The notes below the pieces were generated by a model that made no database searches, was not told the DNA's origin, and saw nothing but the letters and a program-made list of their open reading frames with translations. Below, piece after piece: positions 33,162 to 45,640 of a DNA stretch of 64,000 nucleotides (position 1 is the stretch's first letter; every line of letters starts with the position of its first letter). Source of the stretch: Dactylorhiza incarnata (lineage: Eukaryota; Streptophyta; Magnoliopsida; Asparagales; Orchidaceae); contig JAWHQI010000004.1 of the NCBI GenBank assembly GCA_033032865.1, forward strand, positions 25,960,001-26,024,000. The letters run 5' to 3'. A program made the position numbers and the translations under genes.

Positions 33162-33557
33162 TCATTAACTTTTTCTTCACTAACTCCTTTCTAGATGATT
33201 GGTTAGGAAATCTCTCAGGATTTGGATGAACTATGACTAAGCAAGGGGGAGCTTGGACTATTGTCTACCAAAAGGAGAGTGCAGGAAAGAAGTCAGAAAG
33301 GGGGAGAAATGGCATCAATATGTTCAAGACAAGATGCTCAAGAAGACCTCAAAGATAGGGGGAGCAAAGGTGTAGGGGGAGCCACAAAAGAAGAGGCATC
33401 AAATCAAGGGGGAGCTACAAGCTTGATGTACTCAGAAGAGAAGCAAAAGATAAGTAAAATGTTAAAAACTCATGCCTTTCAGTTAAGATTTTAACATTTA
33501 TTGTTAAGTGAAAGTGGTCTTGAATTGAGATTCTGACTTCTTCAAATAGGGGGAGAT
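33162..33557 (+). other. A2 3' non-coding end with multiple polypurine tracts
   Basis: Between the pol stop and the 3' LTR, several GGGGGAG runs (near 33247, 33300, 33358, 33375, 33408 and 33549). The last one, ATAGGGGGAGATTG, adjoins the LTR. There is no accessory gene in this family. Confidence 0.8.
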
Positions 33558-35390
33558 TGTTGGGAATCTTGCCCACATGATTCCTGATTTGTAGAAGTCA
33601 CCAAGTCAAGAAAACTTCACATTGCATTTGATTACTTCTCTAGCTCAAAATCTCAGGAAGAATAGGCGAGTTCGTCGAACGCAGAATGCAGTTCGTCGAA
33701 CGCAAAAAGTAGTTCGTCGAACGCAGAATGAAGTTCGTCGAACGAAAAGACAGGACAGAAGCAAACATCGAGACATGGCAAGTTTGTCGAACAAAGAATG
33801 AAGATCGTCGAACGCAGAGACAGGATAGAAGAATGAAGTTCGTCGAATGCAGAATGCTGTTCGTCGAATGCAGAATGCTGTTCGTCGAATGCAGAATGAA
33901 GATCGTCGAACGCAGAGAAGACATGAAGATATCAAAGGAAGGAATGTCGCCGAGAAGATGCAGTATCGTCGACATCAACAGAGTAGCCTTGTCGGAGAGA
34001 AGAACAGACATCGTTGTAAAAAAGGCATGACATCGAGAAGATTGAAGAAGGACAGTTGAAGATAAGTATAGTCTGTCGACATGATATCGCTCATATCGTC
34101 GTAAAAACAAAGTGATTATGACGACATACTACAAGGAATAAGATCACGACGACAGGGTCAGATATAGCATATCGTTGTATATGCAGGAATGCCAAAAGAT
34201 CTCGTATCGTCGAGATATCAACGTCAGAAGCAAAAGCTAGAATACTTGAATATCTGCCAAGGTCTAAGGCATCGACATAGTCGTGTCGTTGAGATATTAT
34301 CCATATCGTCGTAATGCTGTCAGTATCGTCGTGAAGCTAGAAATATCGTCAAGACGGAATTCAAATGTTGCGGACGCGCTGTCAGCATTTAATGTCGCCG
34401 CCTGATTGTCCAATCAGCGCGTGCTCTTAAGGAATGGGGCATCTAACACTTAAGGAACTTTTTCAGAAGACCGTTGGGAGCCTCGCAGACTTATAAAAGA
34501 GATTAGAGGTTGCCCTAAAGCGTTGGTCCATCAAAAAGAACTTACGCATACAGCAAATAGAACAGTAAAAAGCGGGGTAAAGAAAGAAGGAGAAAGGCAG
34601 AAGAATCAGTCATCTCCATCGACTGATAAGAAGTCGTTCCTCATCAGGCTAAGAGAAGGGATTGAAGAAGAACTGTGCTGTCAAGATCTGAATCAGAAAC
34701 ATCTTCTTCAACCTCAAGAAGCCGATCTCCATCAGGCTAAGTTGTCGATCTTCATCAGGCAGAAGAAGCAGTTGTCATCATTGTAATTTCTTGCAAGACT
34801 TGCGGGCCTGAGTGTCTAACTTGAGGGTTGGAGAGTTGTGAGGCTTGAGGGTCAGGGCAGTGGACTTGCGGGTTCGATTTTGTCTAGCTTGAGGGATGGA
34901 GAGCGATGAGGCTTGAGGGCCAGGGCAGTGGACTTGCGGGTCCGAATTTGTCGAGCTTGAGGGCTTGGGTGCAGTAGGGGCTTGCGGGCCTAGGTTGTAG
35001 GCATAGGACTTGCAGGTCTGTGTTGTGTAGGGCTTGAGGGCCTGAGTGTCGAGCTTGCGGGCTCGGGTGCAGTAGGGGCTTGTGGGCTTAGGCCGGAGTA
35101 CTTGCGGGCCCGTGTTGTAAGGCTTGCGGTCCTGAAGATTTGGCGGAGTTTGCCGAGCCTAGTACACTGCTAGGTAGGCACAGAGGGACAGAGGACTACT
35201 CAAGACACCCGGTCTTGAGGAACCTCTATAGATCTTGTGTCGTCTGGTGTGATTTTCTTGTGCAATACTTATGTGCTTTGTTTGAGTAATCATAAATCGA
35301 GCTAATATTTAGAAATGAAGCAAGATCACCCAACACCCCCCCCCCCCCCCCCCCACACCCCCCCTCTAAGTGAACATTCCATTAACAACA
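33558..35390 (+). repeat. 3' LTR of A2
   Basis: 1833 bp, same family as 16668-18462 and clearly diverged from it. The TTCGTCGAA array (about 33666-33920) has about ten units against nine in the other LTR, through an extra 21-base unit. TATA at 34492-34499; R/U5 repeat array at about 34797-35140; a C-run of more than 20 bases near 35335-35354. The right flank begins TCTCTTGATT, inside Tat RNase H, so the A array lies within the Tat element. Confidence 0.92.
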
Positions 35391-37454
35391 TCTCTTGATT
35401 CATGAAATCCGCAAGATCCTTACTCTTTGGGTTGTTCTTGTTATTTCTTCCGCTGCGCATATTTGATATGCTTTTATCATTATGAATGGTATTACTAGAA
35501 AAACCCAACACCAACCTCTTTTCTGAGTTGGCTTCTGTTGCATCAATCATGAAGTCTGCTAATACTTGGGCTTTGATCGCTACTATGGGTATATAGGAGA
35601 TGTCAAATTTGCTGAGCTCTATTTCCCATTTCGTCAATCTACCTGAATGCTCCGGCTTCTCTAACACATTTTTCAATGGAAGGTCTGTGACAACTTGAAT
35701 GGAATGGGCTTGGAATTAAGGTCTCAATCTTCGAGCTAATGTAACAAGCATCAGGGCCAACTTTTCAAGGATTGGATACCGAGTTCTTGCTTCCTTCAAG
35801 ATCTTGCTCACATAGTAGATTAGGAATTGCCTCTTTTTCTCTTCTCTGACCAACACTGAACTGATTGCATCAGAGCCAACTCCAAGATAGAGAAAAAGGT
35901 ATTTGCCTTCTCGCGGGCATTGGAGAAAAGGAGTTGACATTAATTACTTTTTAAGCTGATTGAAGGCAACGTCACACTTCTTTGTCTATTCGAACTTAGC
36001 TCCTCCACGAAAAGTTTTAAGGAATGGAGCACTCTTGTCACTCGAGCGAGAAATTAAGTGACTCGGGCCTACCATTCTTCCGCCTAGCTATTGAACTTCT
36101 TTCGAGGACCATGGAGGTGCCATTTCCAGAATTGCCTTCACCTTATCGGGATTTGGTTTCAACCCCTCTGGAGTGAGGAGATGGCCAAGAAACATTCCCT
36201 TACTTTCTTTGAAGACACATTTCAACGGGTTCAACCACATGTTGAAGGTCTGGAGGGTTGCAAACGTCTCAGTGAGATCGTAAAGGTGAGCAGAGAATTA
36301 TTTGCTATTTATTAGAAGGTCGTCGACAAAGACCTCTAAATTTCTTCCTTTTTATTTTTGAAAATCGTGTCCATCATTTTTTTGATAGGTGGCACCAACA
36401 TTTTTTAGCCCGAATGGCATTACGAGATAACAAAAGCATCCATCATTCAAGATGAATAAGGTATATGGGATGTCGGGCTTATGCATTCATATTTGGTGAT
36501 AGCCAGAGAATGCATCTAAATTACTCATGCAAGAATACCCAACTATAGAATCAACTAAAGAATCTATCTGAGTCAAGGGGTAAAAATCTTTTGGGCAAGC
36601 CTTATTGAGTTTTGTGAAATCAACACACATTCACCATTTCCCACCAGTTTTCTTAACCATTACATCATTTGATGCCCAATCCAGATATTGGATTTCTTGA
36701 ATGAACTTGGCCTTCATGAGCTTTTCAACCTCTTCCCGGATAGGTTAAGCTAGGTTCACCGCCACTACCCTTTTCTTGTGCTTCAAGAGAACTAAGCTTG
36801 GATCGATATTGAGATGATGGCAGGCAATATCAGGATCAACTCCTGGCATGTCATCTGCTGACCAACCAAAGACATACAAGTTCCGCAGGTGGCAGGAGAT
36901 GAGCTGATCCTTGTCTACTTCATGTAGCTCTGCATTGATTAAGAGCTTCCTGCTCTCATCTTCTTTGCTATTTGGGGCAGCTTGAGTCGCTTGTGCAGGT
37001 TCCAAGTGCACTCCATCTCTAACTTCATCTTCTACGATCTCTTCTGCTATTTGTCATGGTTGGAGACTTGAGGTGCCAGAGAGATCTCAGCTGTCCTGGG
37101 TGGAGTTGATTCGGTCACATTGACCATCTTCACATATCACTTCCGAGAATTCTTTGGGTCCCTCCTGATCCGGTACTGTTTGCCATTCAAGGCAAACTTC
37201 AGAGCTAGGTGGTAAGTGGAAACCACCGCTTGATATTCATTCAAAATTGGCCTCACTAAAATTGCGTTGTAACTGGTTGGCATGATGATATTGGAAAATA
37301 GCCAGCAGGATAGGCATCTTGTGGAGGGGGCTAGCCCATGTGCTGGCACTTCTGCAAGACGGCTGTCCTGGGCATATGACTCACCTCGGGCGTGTTTTGT
37401 GTTTCGGGAGGGGGTCTTACACTCGGTGTCTCCCTCGAGAAGCATGTCCTGCAA
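35391..37454 (-). pseudogene. pol: Tat-lineage Gypsy pol fragment: protease, reverse transcriptase, RNase H
   Basis: Degenerate minus-strand coding of Ty3/Gypsy Tat type. In order: the protease-end motif PTSYNAILVRPILNEYQAVVSTYHLALKF (in two parts, about 37278-37192); a DPDIACHHLNIDPS pre-RT segment (37011-36745); reverse transcriptase with VFVDDLLINSK near 36330; and RNase H (35940-35391) with EEKKRQFLIYYVSK, RRLRP and GRLTKWEIELSKFDISY. Numerous stops and frameshifts are present. Integrase would follow toward lower coordinates, but the A array interrupts the gene at 35390/35391. The normal gag before protease is missing. Confidence 0.85.
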
Positions 37455-37636
37455 CCAAGAGAATGATGATTAACCTATTTTCATGGGATTTCAAGACCTA
37501 TCAACTCGAATACCTGCTGGGCAAGCCCGGTGTCGGGTGATGGATCCGGGAGTAAGGACCCATCTTCCCTTAGATGTCGCCGGACCGTCTTCGCTTTCTT
37601 GATCTTTGGGAAAGCCATAGGGGCCCGCCGGGTGAG
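37455..37636 (-). other. Region upstream of Tat protease with a small ORF and splice-like signals
   Basis: On the minus strand an ATG at 37618 opens a 45-codon frame beginning MAFPKIKKAKTVRRHL and ending at 37481. Inside it CAG|GTATTC (37514/37513) resembles a splice donor. TTGGTTGCAG (37449) resembles an acceptor, followed by a 64-base open segment (37448-37385) and a second donor-like GAG|GTGAGTC (37385/37384). The first piece to the acceptor stays in phase. I do not recognise the peptide; it could be an acquired host-gene piece or the 5' part of an Ogre/Tat-type gene. Confidence 0.4.
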
Positions 37637-37641
37637 CCAAG
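37637..37641. other. Target-site duplication of element B2, left copy
   Basis: CCAAG, repeated at 55452-55456. Confidence 0.9.
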
Positions 37642-38913
37642 TGTTAGATCGTACGGCGCCCTTAGAGGGGGGTGAATAAGGGATTAAAAATTCTTTTTAT
37701 AATTTTAATAAATTACTAAATTGTTTTATAATATGAGAAGGTAAAATAATAATTTAGCTAAATGAATAGAAAATTATGATTTGTAATTTTAGAAACAAGT
37801 ACTAAATTGTTTTATGATGAAAGAAATTGAAATAAACAATTTAGATTTAGAATTGAAAAACTTAGACCACAATATAAAAGAGATTACGCCAAATGAGAGA
37901 AATCAAGTAAGCACAAATAGAGACATGATTATATTAAATGAAAAGGTGTTTACAAAAATTGATTTCAATATTGCTAGAAATCGGAGGCGTACATATGTAA
38001 ATAATTTTTCCTTTTTCTATACCGACTCGTATCCCCACGAACCAGTTGGCTTTAGCCTATCCTTCCCCGGATATGGCCTCAAGCCGCTCTAGTCAATCCT
38101 TCCCCGGATATGGCCTCGAGCACCCCCTAGATCTAATCACCTAGACCTAGTCGCCAACACAAGGCGAATTTCCCCCTAAGTCCTACCCAGACCTAGTCGC
38201 CAATACAAGGCGAATTAACTAAACGGTTACAAAGAAAGTATGGAATGGAAATAATGAAAAACAATGATAAAAACTCCCTATATGAGATCTCTGGAGTCGA
38301 GGATGAAGGATCGATGTAGCATAAGCGAGGTAGAAGCGATCGTCCTTCAGATGTAGTGTGACGTAGTCCTCCTCCAGAATTCTCCTTAAGCTTTTTGTGG
38401 GAGATCCATCTTCGGCAGCATAACAGCACTGGAATTGTAGCACAAGCAACCTCTCTGGGATGGATTATCAAAATGATCGAAGTTGGCTACAATTTATAGA
38501 CCTTGGAGCTAGCGCCTGCGGTAGCTCCTAGCGCCTGCAGTAGCGTTCGTGTGGAGCGGTTGCGAAACCGTCGGCTGCGTGGCTCTGTGCACGAACTTGA
38601 GATAGCGCCTGCGGTAGAGATAGCGCTGGCGGTAGCGCTCGTGTGGAGCGGTTACGAAACTGTCGGCGGCATGGCGATCTGCACGAGCTCAAGCTAGCGC
38701 CTGGCGTTAGCGTTAGTGCTAGCGTTAGCGCTGGTGGTAGCGATAGCGCTGGCGTGAGTGCTGCTCCTTTCAAAAGATTGTTCCAAGCTGCTTTATACCT
38801 GTGGAGTATTGCACCTATAGTTCCTGCACACTATAAACACACTACAAGCAATATCAAATACAATATGGGATTTGTTATTCTCAAACAAAGGGATGTGACA
38901 CACATGTCCAACA
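37642..38913 (-). repeat. 3' LTR of element B2
   Basis: 1272 bp from TGTTAGATCGTACGGCGCCC to ATGTCCAACA, related to the B1 LTR but diverged. TATA box at 38492-38499 (minus), hexamer CpG array at 38509-38760 directly upstream. Polypurine tract at the right border (38914 onward). Confidence 0.9.
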
Positions 38914-39153
38914 ATCTCCCCCTTTTGATAATAACAAATCCTCTAAGCAAGAAATCAATAATAGTGTTTATAGATAAGATAAGCAAGATAAAAGTGCAAC
39001 TATAGTATATGATAAGCATGATGAAATTGTGCATACTCCCCCTATCTTAATGCTCCCCCTACATAAATGCAATTTATGTGTTACTCCCCCTAAATGATAG
39101 ATTTCACAAATTAGTCTCCCCTTATTTATCTATATTTCTCTCTATATAGATTT
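38914..39153 (-). other. B2 polypurine-tract region, left of the Tekay insertion
   Basis: Non-coding, with GGGGGAG purine runs on the minus strand near 38916, 39037, 39054 and 39084. It ends with the GATTT duplicated by the Tekay insertion (39149-39153). The matching uninterrupted sequence is in B1 near 22733. Confidence 0.8.
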
Positions 39154-41229
39154 TGTAACATCCTGCCAGTACGAAGAGTATAACAGCAGGTCCGGCCGTG
39201 AACCCACGCCATACAAACCACACTAGCTAGGAGTTAAAAGGTGATAACCAGAAAAGTAACAACTAAACGAGAGTACAAAACGTAAGCGGAAGCATTAATT
39301 AAACCATTCAAATAGAACTGTCCACTATCATAGGAATGTATCCTGAATAAGAGTTACGGCCTTAAGGCCTTACATTCATCCAATGCACAAAACTCCATAA
39401 GCATACATCGGCACGCAGGCCGGCCATACATGAATAACAGGAAAAGGGCTGGCCTTCGAGGGCCAACAATGCAAAGGGCCATCGCCCGCTATTTCCCGCT
39501 AGGCTCACCTGCACCTGCATAAGAACATTCCACCAAGCGGTGGCAAACAAAGTAACGGTCAGTACAGCTGACCAAATTATAACGACCCCACCCCTTTTCC
39601 GTGGTGGCGGAGCTTCTACCCTGCAAGCAAGCCATACTAGCACAAGTACTAAATATAAAGAAAGTGCAAACTACACAAGGTGAGGTTTCAAGCACAATCA
39701 ATCTTCTAGGTTGAGCATCAAAAGAGAAGGGAACCTAGGTATGCACATGATGTTGGTTGGGTTCACCCGAAGGTTCCCCACAACCGCCTAAGCAATCGCA
39801 TGAGGCTAATCATAACATCCATTTCACAAAACACTCCACCGTAAGGGCCACAACCTTGGGTGGAAACAAGAGCTTTTGGTCGGTCTAGGTATGACACCTT
39901 CCACGACCTCTCCCATGATCACACGGCTTTCCTGAGGAAGGGACCTCTTACCGATCTGCATGGAAACGGGTTCGGTTTAGCTTTGCCCGTGCTCTAATCG
40001 TCGCGATCTATCGCACGACGCGGGTACGGCTTCGCCTCGGCCCGTAAGGGTTTAGCACTTTCAAGTGCTACACTAATTATACGCTACGCACCTGACCCCT
40101 TCACAAGGATCTAGGTTTCACGAATACTCAACAAGGGAGGTGCAATACGCTCCGCATCAATTTCGTGGTGAAGGTTTGCCTTCAACCAATCTCAAAGCAT
40201 GGGGCTTTCGTTAGCATCTTCACAAGACGCCTATACTTATTTCCCGCACTGCTATAGATGATTTCACGGAGTCATTCTCCGGCACGCATTCTAGGCCTAA
40301 CCTAAATGCAACGTCGCAAATCAAGCATCACCGATTCGGGCTCACGGCCACGAATAGGCTTCACACAAAATGCCTAAATCCGCTTGACTACCGGATTTTC
40401 TACATGCAATAATGCTGGGGACGGACACAATCTACCCGGAGTTCCGAAGAACTTGAGGAAATCCTACACTTCACCCATTTGGTGAAAGGGATTCCTCATG
40501 CAAGCATAGAAAGAGGAATGAAAGGACAAATACAAGTCCAAAGTTCGGGAGGAAGAATCGTTACCCTAGACGCGTTCTTTTTCGCCATAGATCCGAGATT
40601 CTACACGGAGAGAAACGACCGCACCGGGCTGCACTCTCCAAATCTGGAAACGGCTTGCGAAACGGAGCTTCGGAGCTCCGTCAATGGCGGGATCTACCTT
40701 CTTCTTCCTTGGCTCCTCCTTCTTTCTCTAGGGTTTGGAGAGAGAATGGCTTAGAGAATATGAGGGTTTAACCCCCTCTCATCAGCCCTAAAGGTCTCCC
40801 GCAACTAAACCTAGCCGTTGGATCAATTTCCAAAAGATTTGGACGGTCCGATCTTCTTCTCCGCTCAAAATCGCGGAACAGAATAAACAGGGCGCACGAT
40901 CGCTGGCGCACGATCACTGGTCGTGCGCGAAGAGGGAAATGGTCGTGCGCACTGTCCGAGACAGAACTCGATTCTCTTCTGAATTAACGCACGATCGCTG
41001 GCGCACGATCGCCGGTCGTGCGCGATGAGGGAAATGGTCGTGCGCACTGTCCGAGACAGAACTCGATTCTCTTCTGAATTAACGCACGATCGCTGGCGCA
41101 CGATCGCCGGTCGTGCGCGATGAGGCCACTGATCGTGCGCTAAGAGCAGAAAGGCAAGATTTAGCCTGCTTCAAGTGCAGCACTACCACTCCGCCTACTT
41201 CGCTGAACCACGATTTTTGGGGTGTTACA
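39154..41229 (-). repeat. 3' LTR of the Tekay element
   Basis: 2076 bp from TGTAACATCCTGCC to TTTGGGGTGTTACA. The U3 end (40893-41145) holds an array with a 95-base period: CGCACGATCGCTGGCGCACG and relatives, with inverted GGTCGTGCGCG partners. An AAACCCTAG leader-like segment lies near 40730 on the minus strand. I find no convincing TATA box. A 93-residue frame at 39362-39643 recurs in the other LTR and is probably non-coding. The polypurine tract (minus-strand AAGGGGGGTGGAG) borders 41229. Confidence 0.95.
40893..41145 (-). promoter_or_regulatory. 95-bp-period CGCACGATCG array in the Tekay 3' LTR
   Basis: Repeat starts at about 40893, 40988 and 41083 (two periods of 95). Each unit has a pair of CGCACGATCG direct copies followed by the inverted GGTCGTGCGC, so each can fold back. 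It lies in U3, ahead of the leader. The same array is at about 47691-47943. Confidence 0.75.
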
Positions 41230-41293
41230 ACTCCACCCCCCTTAAAAGAATTTCGTCCCGAAATTTATAAAACAGAAATAGCAAGAAATTCAG

Positions 41294-44200
41294 CTATAAA
41301 TTACCTGAGAGAAATAGCTCAGGGTACTCCGCAAGCATCGCTTGCTCTCTCTCCCAAGAGAGCTCCTCTCGGCCGCAATTATCCCACCGGACTTTTTCCA
41401 TCCGAATGGACTTGTTCCGCAGCTGCTTTACTTCGGTATCTTCGATGCGTAAGGGCTTGACCTTCGTCGACAACCCACTATCAACCGGAACTTTGCCGAC
41501 CGCAACGATATGAGTAGGCTCTTGCACTGCCTTCCTCAACACTGAAATGTGAAACACGTCGTGCAGACCGCTCAGCTCTGCAGATAGTGCAAGTCGATAA
41601 GCCGCATCACCAACACGCTCCACAATCTCAAACGGTCCTAAGTACCTTGGACTGAGCTTTTTCAAGCGTCGGATCCTTGATACCCCTTTGCACGGTTTGA
41701 TCTTCAAGTAAACCCGGTCACCGACGGCAAACTCTAGGTTCCTATGCTTGGCATTGAAATACTTTGCTTGCCTATCCTGGGCAACCAATAGCCTTTCACG
41801 TATAGTCCGGATCGTCGAAGTTGCTTCTTCAACATTCTTTCGCTTCAATAGCTTAGTATCGCCCGTTTCCGCCCAAGACAACGGCGTACGACACTTCTTA
41901 CCATAGAGGGCTTCGAAGGGAGCCATCTTTATACTGGCTTGATAGCTATTATTGTAGGCGAACTCGATCATGTAGAGATGATCTTCCCACCTCTTTCCAA
42001 AATCTAGAGCGCACATTCGGAGCATATCCTCCATAGTCCTGTTGGTTCTCTCGGTCTGTCCATCCGTTTGCAGGTGGAAGGCCGTGCTGAACTTCAATTT
42101 CGTGCCCAACAGTTCATGGATAAGCCTCCAATCTTTCGATGTGAAACGCCCATCACGATCGCTGACGATGCTACGAGGGACACCGTGCAGTCTCACAATA
42201 CTATCAACATAGAGCTTTGCTAGCTTCTCTACAGAATCATCCTTCCGGTTCGGAATGAAGTGTGATACCTTTGTCAAACGGTCCACGATCACCCAGACGG
42301 CGTCGTTTCCATGTTGCGATCTCGGCAATCCGTGCACGAAATCCATCGAAATATCATCAAACTTCCATTCCGGAATCGGCAAGGACTTCAGAAACCCACC
42401 GGGACGTTGACATTCCGCTTTCACCAACGCGCAAGTATGACACTTGGCCACGTAAAGGGCAATGTCTTTCTTCATACCCGGCCACCAGAAAAGCTTCTTC
42501 ATATCCATAAACATTTTAGTGCTCCCCGGGTGGATTGAGTACTTGGTATGATGAGCCTCGTACATCAACTCCGCCCGTAGAGTGCCAACGTTTGGGATGC
42601 ACAACCTTTCCTGTTTCCACATAAGGTCGTCTTCGAAGGAGAAATCAGCATTTAACCCCTCAACGGTTTCCGCCTTATAGCGTTTCATGCTCTCGTCCAG
42701 CTCCAATGCTTGTCGAACTCGGTCGGCAAGGTCGTATTGAACCTCCGTCCAGTTCAAGAATGCTGAAGTAGACGTTCTCCTATCAATGCAAATGATCTCC
42801 AATTCTTCCAGCTCGCGGATTAGACGCTCATCGTGCATCAAAATCCAATTTGCTTGAGCGGGAGCCCGACGACTCAGCGCGTCCGCTACTACATTTCCCT
42901 TACCGGGAGTATAATTGATGTCGAAGGTGTAGTCCCCAAGGAACTCCATCCACCTCCTTTGACGCATATTCAACTCCCTTTGATCCAGCAAGTACTTGAG
43001 GCTCTTGTGGTCGGTAAAGATATCGATCTTCACGCCATATAAATAATGCCTCCAAAGCTTAAGAGCAAATACCACGGCCGCTAGCTCCAAATCATGGACC
43101 GGGTAATTCCTCTCATGAACCTTCAGTTGCCGGGAGCCGTAGGCAATTACCTTCCCGAACTGCACTAGGACACAACCCAAACCACTTCCTGAGGCGTCGC
43201 TATAAATTTCGTAGCCTTCCGTACCTTGTGGCGAGCATAGAATGGGCGCCGTGGTCAGACGGCTCTTCAGTTCTTCAAAAGCTCGTGCGCACTCGGGCGA
43301 CCAAATGAACTTATGATCCTTCCTAGTCAGTTTTGTGAGAGGAAGTGCGATCCTCGAGAAGTTTTCCACAAAGCGCCTATAATAGCCGGCAAGTCCTAAG
43401 AAACTTCGGACTTCCGCTACGTTTTTCAACAAAGGCCACGCTCGGATCGCTTCTATCTTCGACGGATCTACCGCAATTCCATCTCCACTAACGACGTGAC
43501 CAAGGAATGCTACTGACGGTAGCCAAAACTCGCACTTGGAGAACTTGGCATAGAGCTGACTCCTCCTCAAGGTGCTCAGAACGGCGTGCAGATGCCCTAC
43601 ATGCTCCTCTTCCGATTGAGAGTATACCAAAATGTCGTCTATAAAGACGATCACAAATTGATCCAAATACTCACGGAACGTCCTGTTCATTAAGTCCATG
43701 AATACCGACGGTGCATTGGACAGACCGAACGGCATCATCGTGAACTCATAGTGCCCAAAGCGGGTACTGAACGCTGTTTTTGGAATGTCACATTCCCTTA
43801 TCCGCAGTTGCTAATAGCCAGACCTTAGGTCCACCTTGGAGTAAACCGTCGACCCCACCAATTGGTCGAATAGATCATCGATTCTTGGAATCGGATATCG
43901 GTTCTTCTCGGTCAACTTGTTTAGCTCTCGATAATCAATACATAGACGCAAGCTCCCGTCCTTCTTTTTCACAAAGAGGACTGGTGCACTCCAAGGCGAT
44001 GAACTTGGACGTACGTAGCCTTGCTCTAGCAGCTCTTGCAATTGAACCTTCAGCTCTGCCAATTCCTTTGGCGCTATCCGGTACGGTGAGCGGGCCACAG
44101 GTTTGGCACCTGGCACCAACTCGATACAGAAATCGATCTCCCACTGAGGCGGAGCCCCAGGGAGTTCGTTAGGAAACACGTCGGCGTACTCCGCTACAAC

Positions 44201-44689
44201 TGGGACATCACATAACCTGGGCATTGGCTCTGAAGTCTCCAACAAGGTGAAGAACAACTCGGCGCCTTTTCTCACCGCCTTAACCACCTGGAGAGCAGAC
44301 ATCACCGTCTTGCTCGCTCCTCGCATACCGGAGAACATGGTTTCTCCTTCGGTGTCCCTTCCCAGAGTGATCTCCTTTGTATTGCAATCTATGCATGCCC
44401 GCTGCTCCGAGAGCCAGTCCATGCCGAAGATCACATCAAATTCAGCTAACGGTAATAACGACGCTTCCAAGTCGAAATCCTGACTTCCGATCCGCACCTT
44501 CACACGGCTCTTCATATCCGCACTCATTCGAGATCCATTGGGTAGCACTACTTCCAATATATCCTCTACGAAGGTAGACGGCACTCCGATTCGCACAACA
44601 AAGTCCTCGGACAGAAAAGAGTGTGATGCACCCGTATCAAATAGAGCTCTCGCCGGATAGTTGAAAATTAGGACGAAACCTAATTGCAC
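41294..44689 (-). pseudogene. pol: Tekay pol: protease, RT, RNase H, integrase, chromodomain; one nonsense codon
   Basis: One frame of 1132 codons. Protease has [12 protein letters not shown]. Reverse transcriptase has [14 protein letters not shown] and the catalytic [10 protein letters not shown]. RNase H has [13 protein letters not shown]. Integrase has the zinc region [13 protein letters not shown] ... [12 protein letters not shown] and acid residues in [17 protein letters not shown] and QTERTNR. The C-terminus ([18 protein letters not shown]) is a chromodomain of the kind that directs chromoviruses to heterochromatin. The only lesion is a TAG at 43811-43813 in the reverse transcriptase (SGY-stop-QLRI). 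The element could have been active until recently. Confidence 0.95.
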
Positions 44690-44751
44690 ACAAATAAAGC
44701 ATATAGTCGTACCACAGTATGAATTATATATATAGCTGAAAAAGCTAAATT

Positions 44752-45640
44752 CTAATTCGTACCCGTGACGACATCAGTTTGTCGTATAGCTTCTTGCTGG
44801 CCAAGCGAATAGACTCTCGGCTGAGTCGGAATGTGCTGGGAAGCCGAAGACTCCGCAGCTTTACCCTTTTCGGCAGCACGAGCATAATCCACCGCTCGAT
44901 TACCAGCCTTCGGGGGACCACTTCGACACACCGCAGCTTTGTGTCCCACCTTCCCGCAGGTGAAACACGTAATAGGAGTCCGCACGGTCGTGGCTCCCGA
45001 AACATTTGAAGGAGCTGGTTCCGCTTGTTTGAACTTCCTTTTGTTCCTTCTGAAATCCGACTTGGACTGAGAGGCCGGCGCATGAAACTCAGGTTTCTTT
45101 ACAACACCCCTTGCCTGTACCCTCTTCATGTCCAACTCCAAAGATCTGGCAGTTTGCACCATCACTTGGAAGCCAAACGTCATAGGTCCTGCAAGGAGCA
45201 GCCTCAACTCGTCCCGAAGCCCTTCATAGAACTTATTTGTCTTTGTCTCCTAGTCCTCCACCAAGGACCCCGCATAGCGACTCAGTCTGGTAAACTCATG
45301 CAAGTAATCGTCAACGGAGCGATCACCTTGTGTCAACCTCAAGAACTGGTTTTGTAACACAATGCGCTGGGCAGAGGGGATAAACCTTTGGAGGAATGAC
45401 TTTGAAAACTCAGCCATTGTGATTTCAGTAATATCTCTACCGCAGAACTTATGCAGCTCCTTCTCTTCCCACCACAGCACAGCCTCTCCATCAAGAAGGA
45501 AAGTGGCTAAGGTGACCATCATGGCTTCGTCCGTCGCTGTCGCCCTCAGAGTTCTTCTAACTCTTGACAACCAGTCATTGGGGTTGAGCGTTGATCATCG
45601 CGAAGACCGCTTCTGCGACTAATTTGATCATTTCAGCAGA
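44752..45640 (-). pseudogene. gag: Tekay gag, broken
   Basis: The retrotransposon gag domain is seen at 45570-45250 (ATFLLDGEAVLWWEE, FIPSAQRIVLQNQF, SVDDYLHEFTRLSRYAG). A TAG at 45250-45252 interrupts it. The same frame resumes to 44752 with the zinc knuckle CFTCGKVGHKAAVC near 44950. The N-terminus is out of frame (a MIKLVAEAVFAM peptide ends in another phase near 45,590), so the exact start is uncertain. The pol frame starts 60 bases after the gag stop in a different phase. Gag forms the particle. Confidence 0.82.

Noticed and set aside
35335..35367. Long C-run at the end of the A 3' LTR as a telomere-like or assembly gap signal
   Set aside because: A shorter C-run lies at the same place in the other A LTR (18423-18436), so it is part of the LTR; its exact length may still be uncertain.
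39362..39643. 93-residue frame repeated at 46160-46441 in both Tekay LTRs
   Set aside because: Identical in both copies only because it lies in the LTR; no recognised domain and on the element's own strand within U5/R, so treated as incidental.
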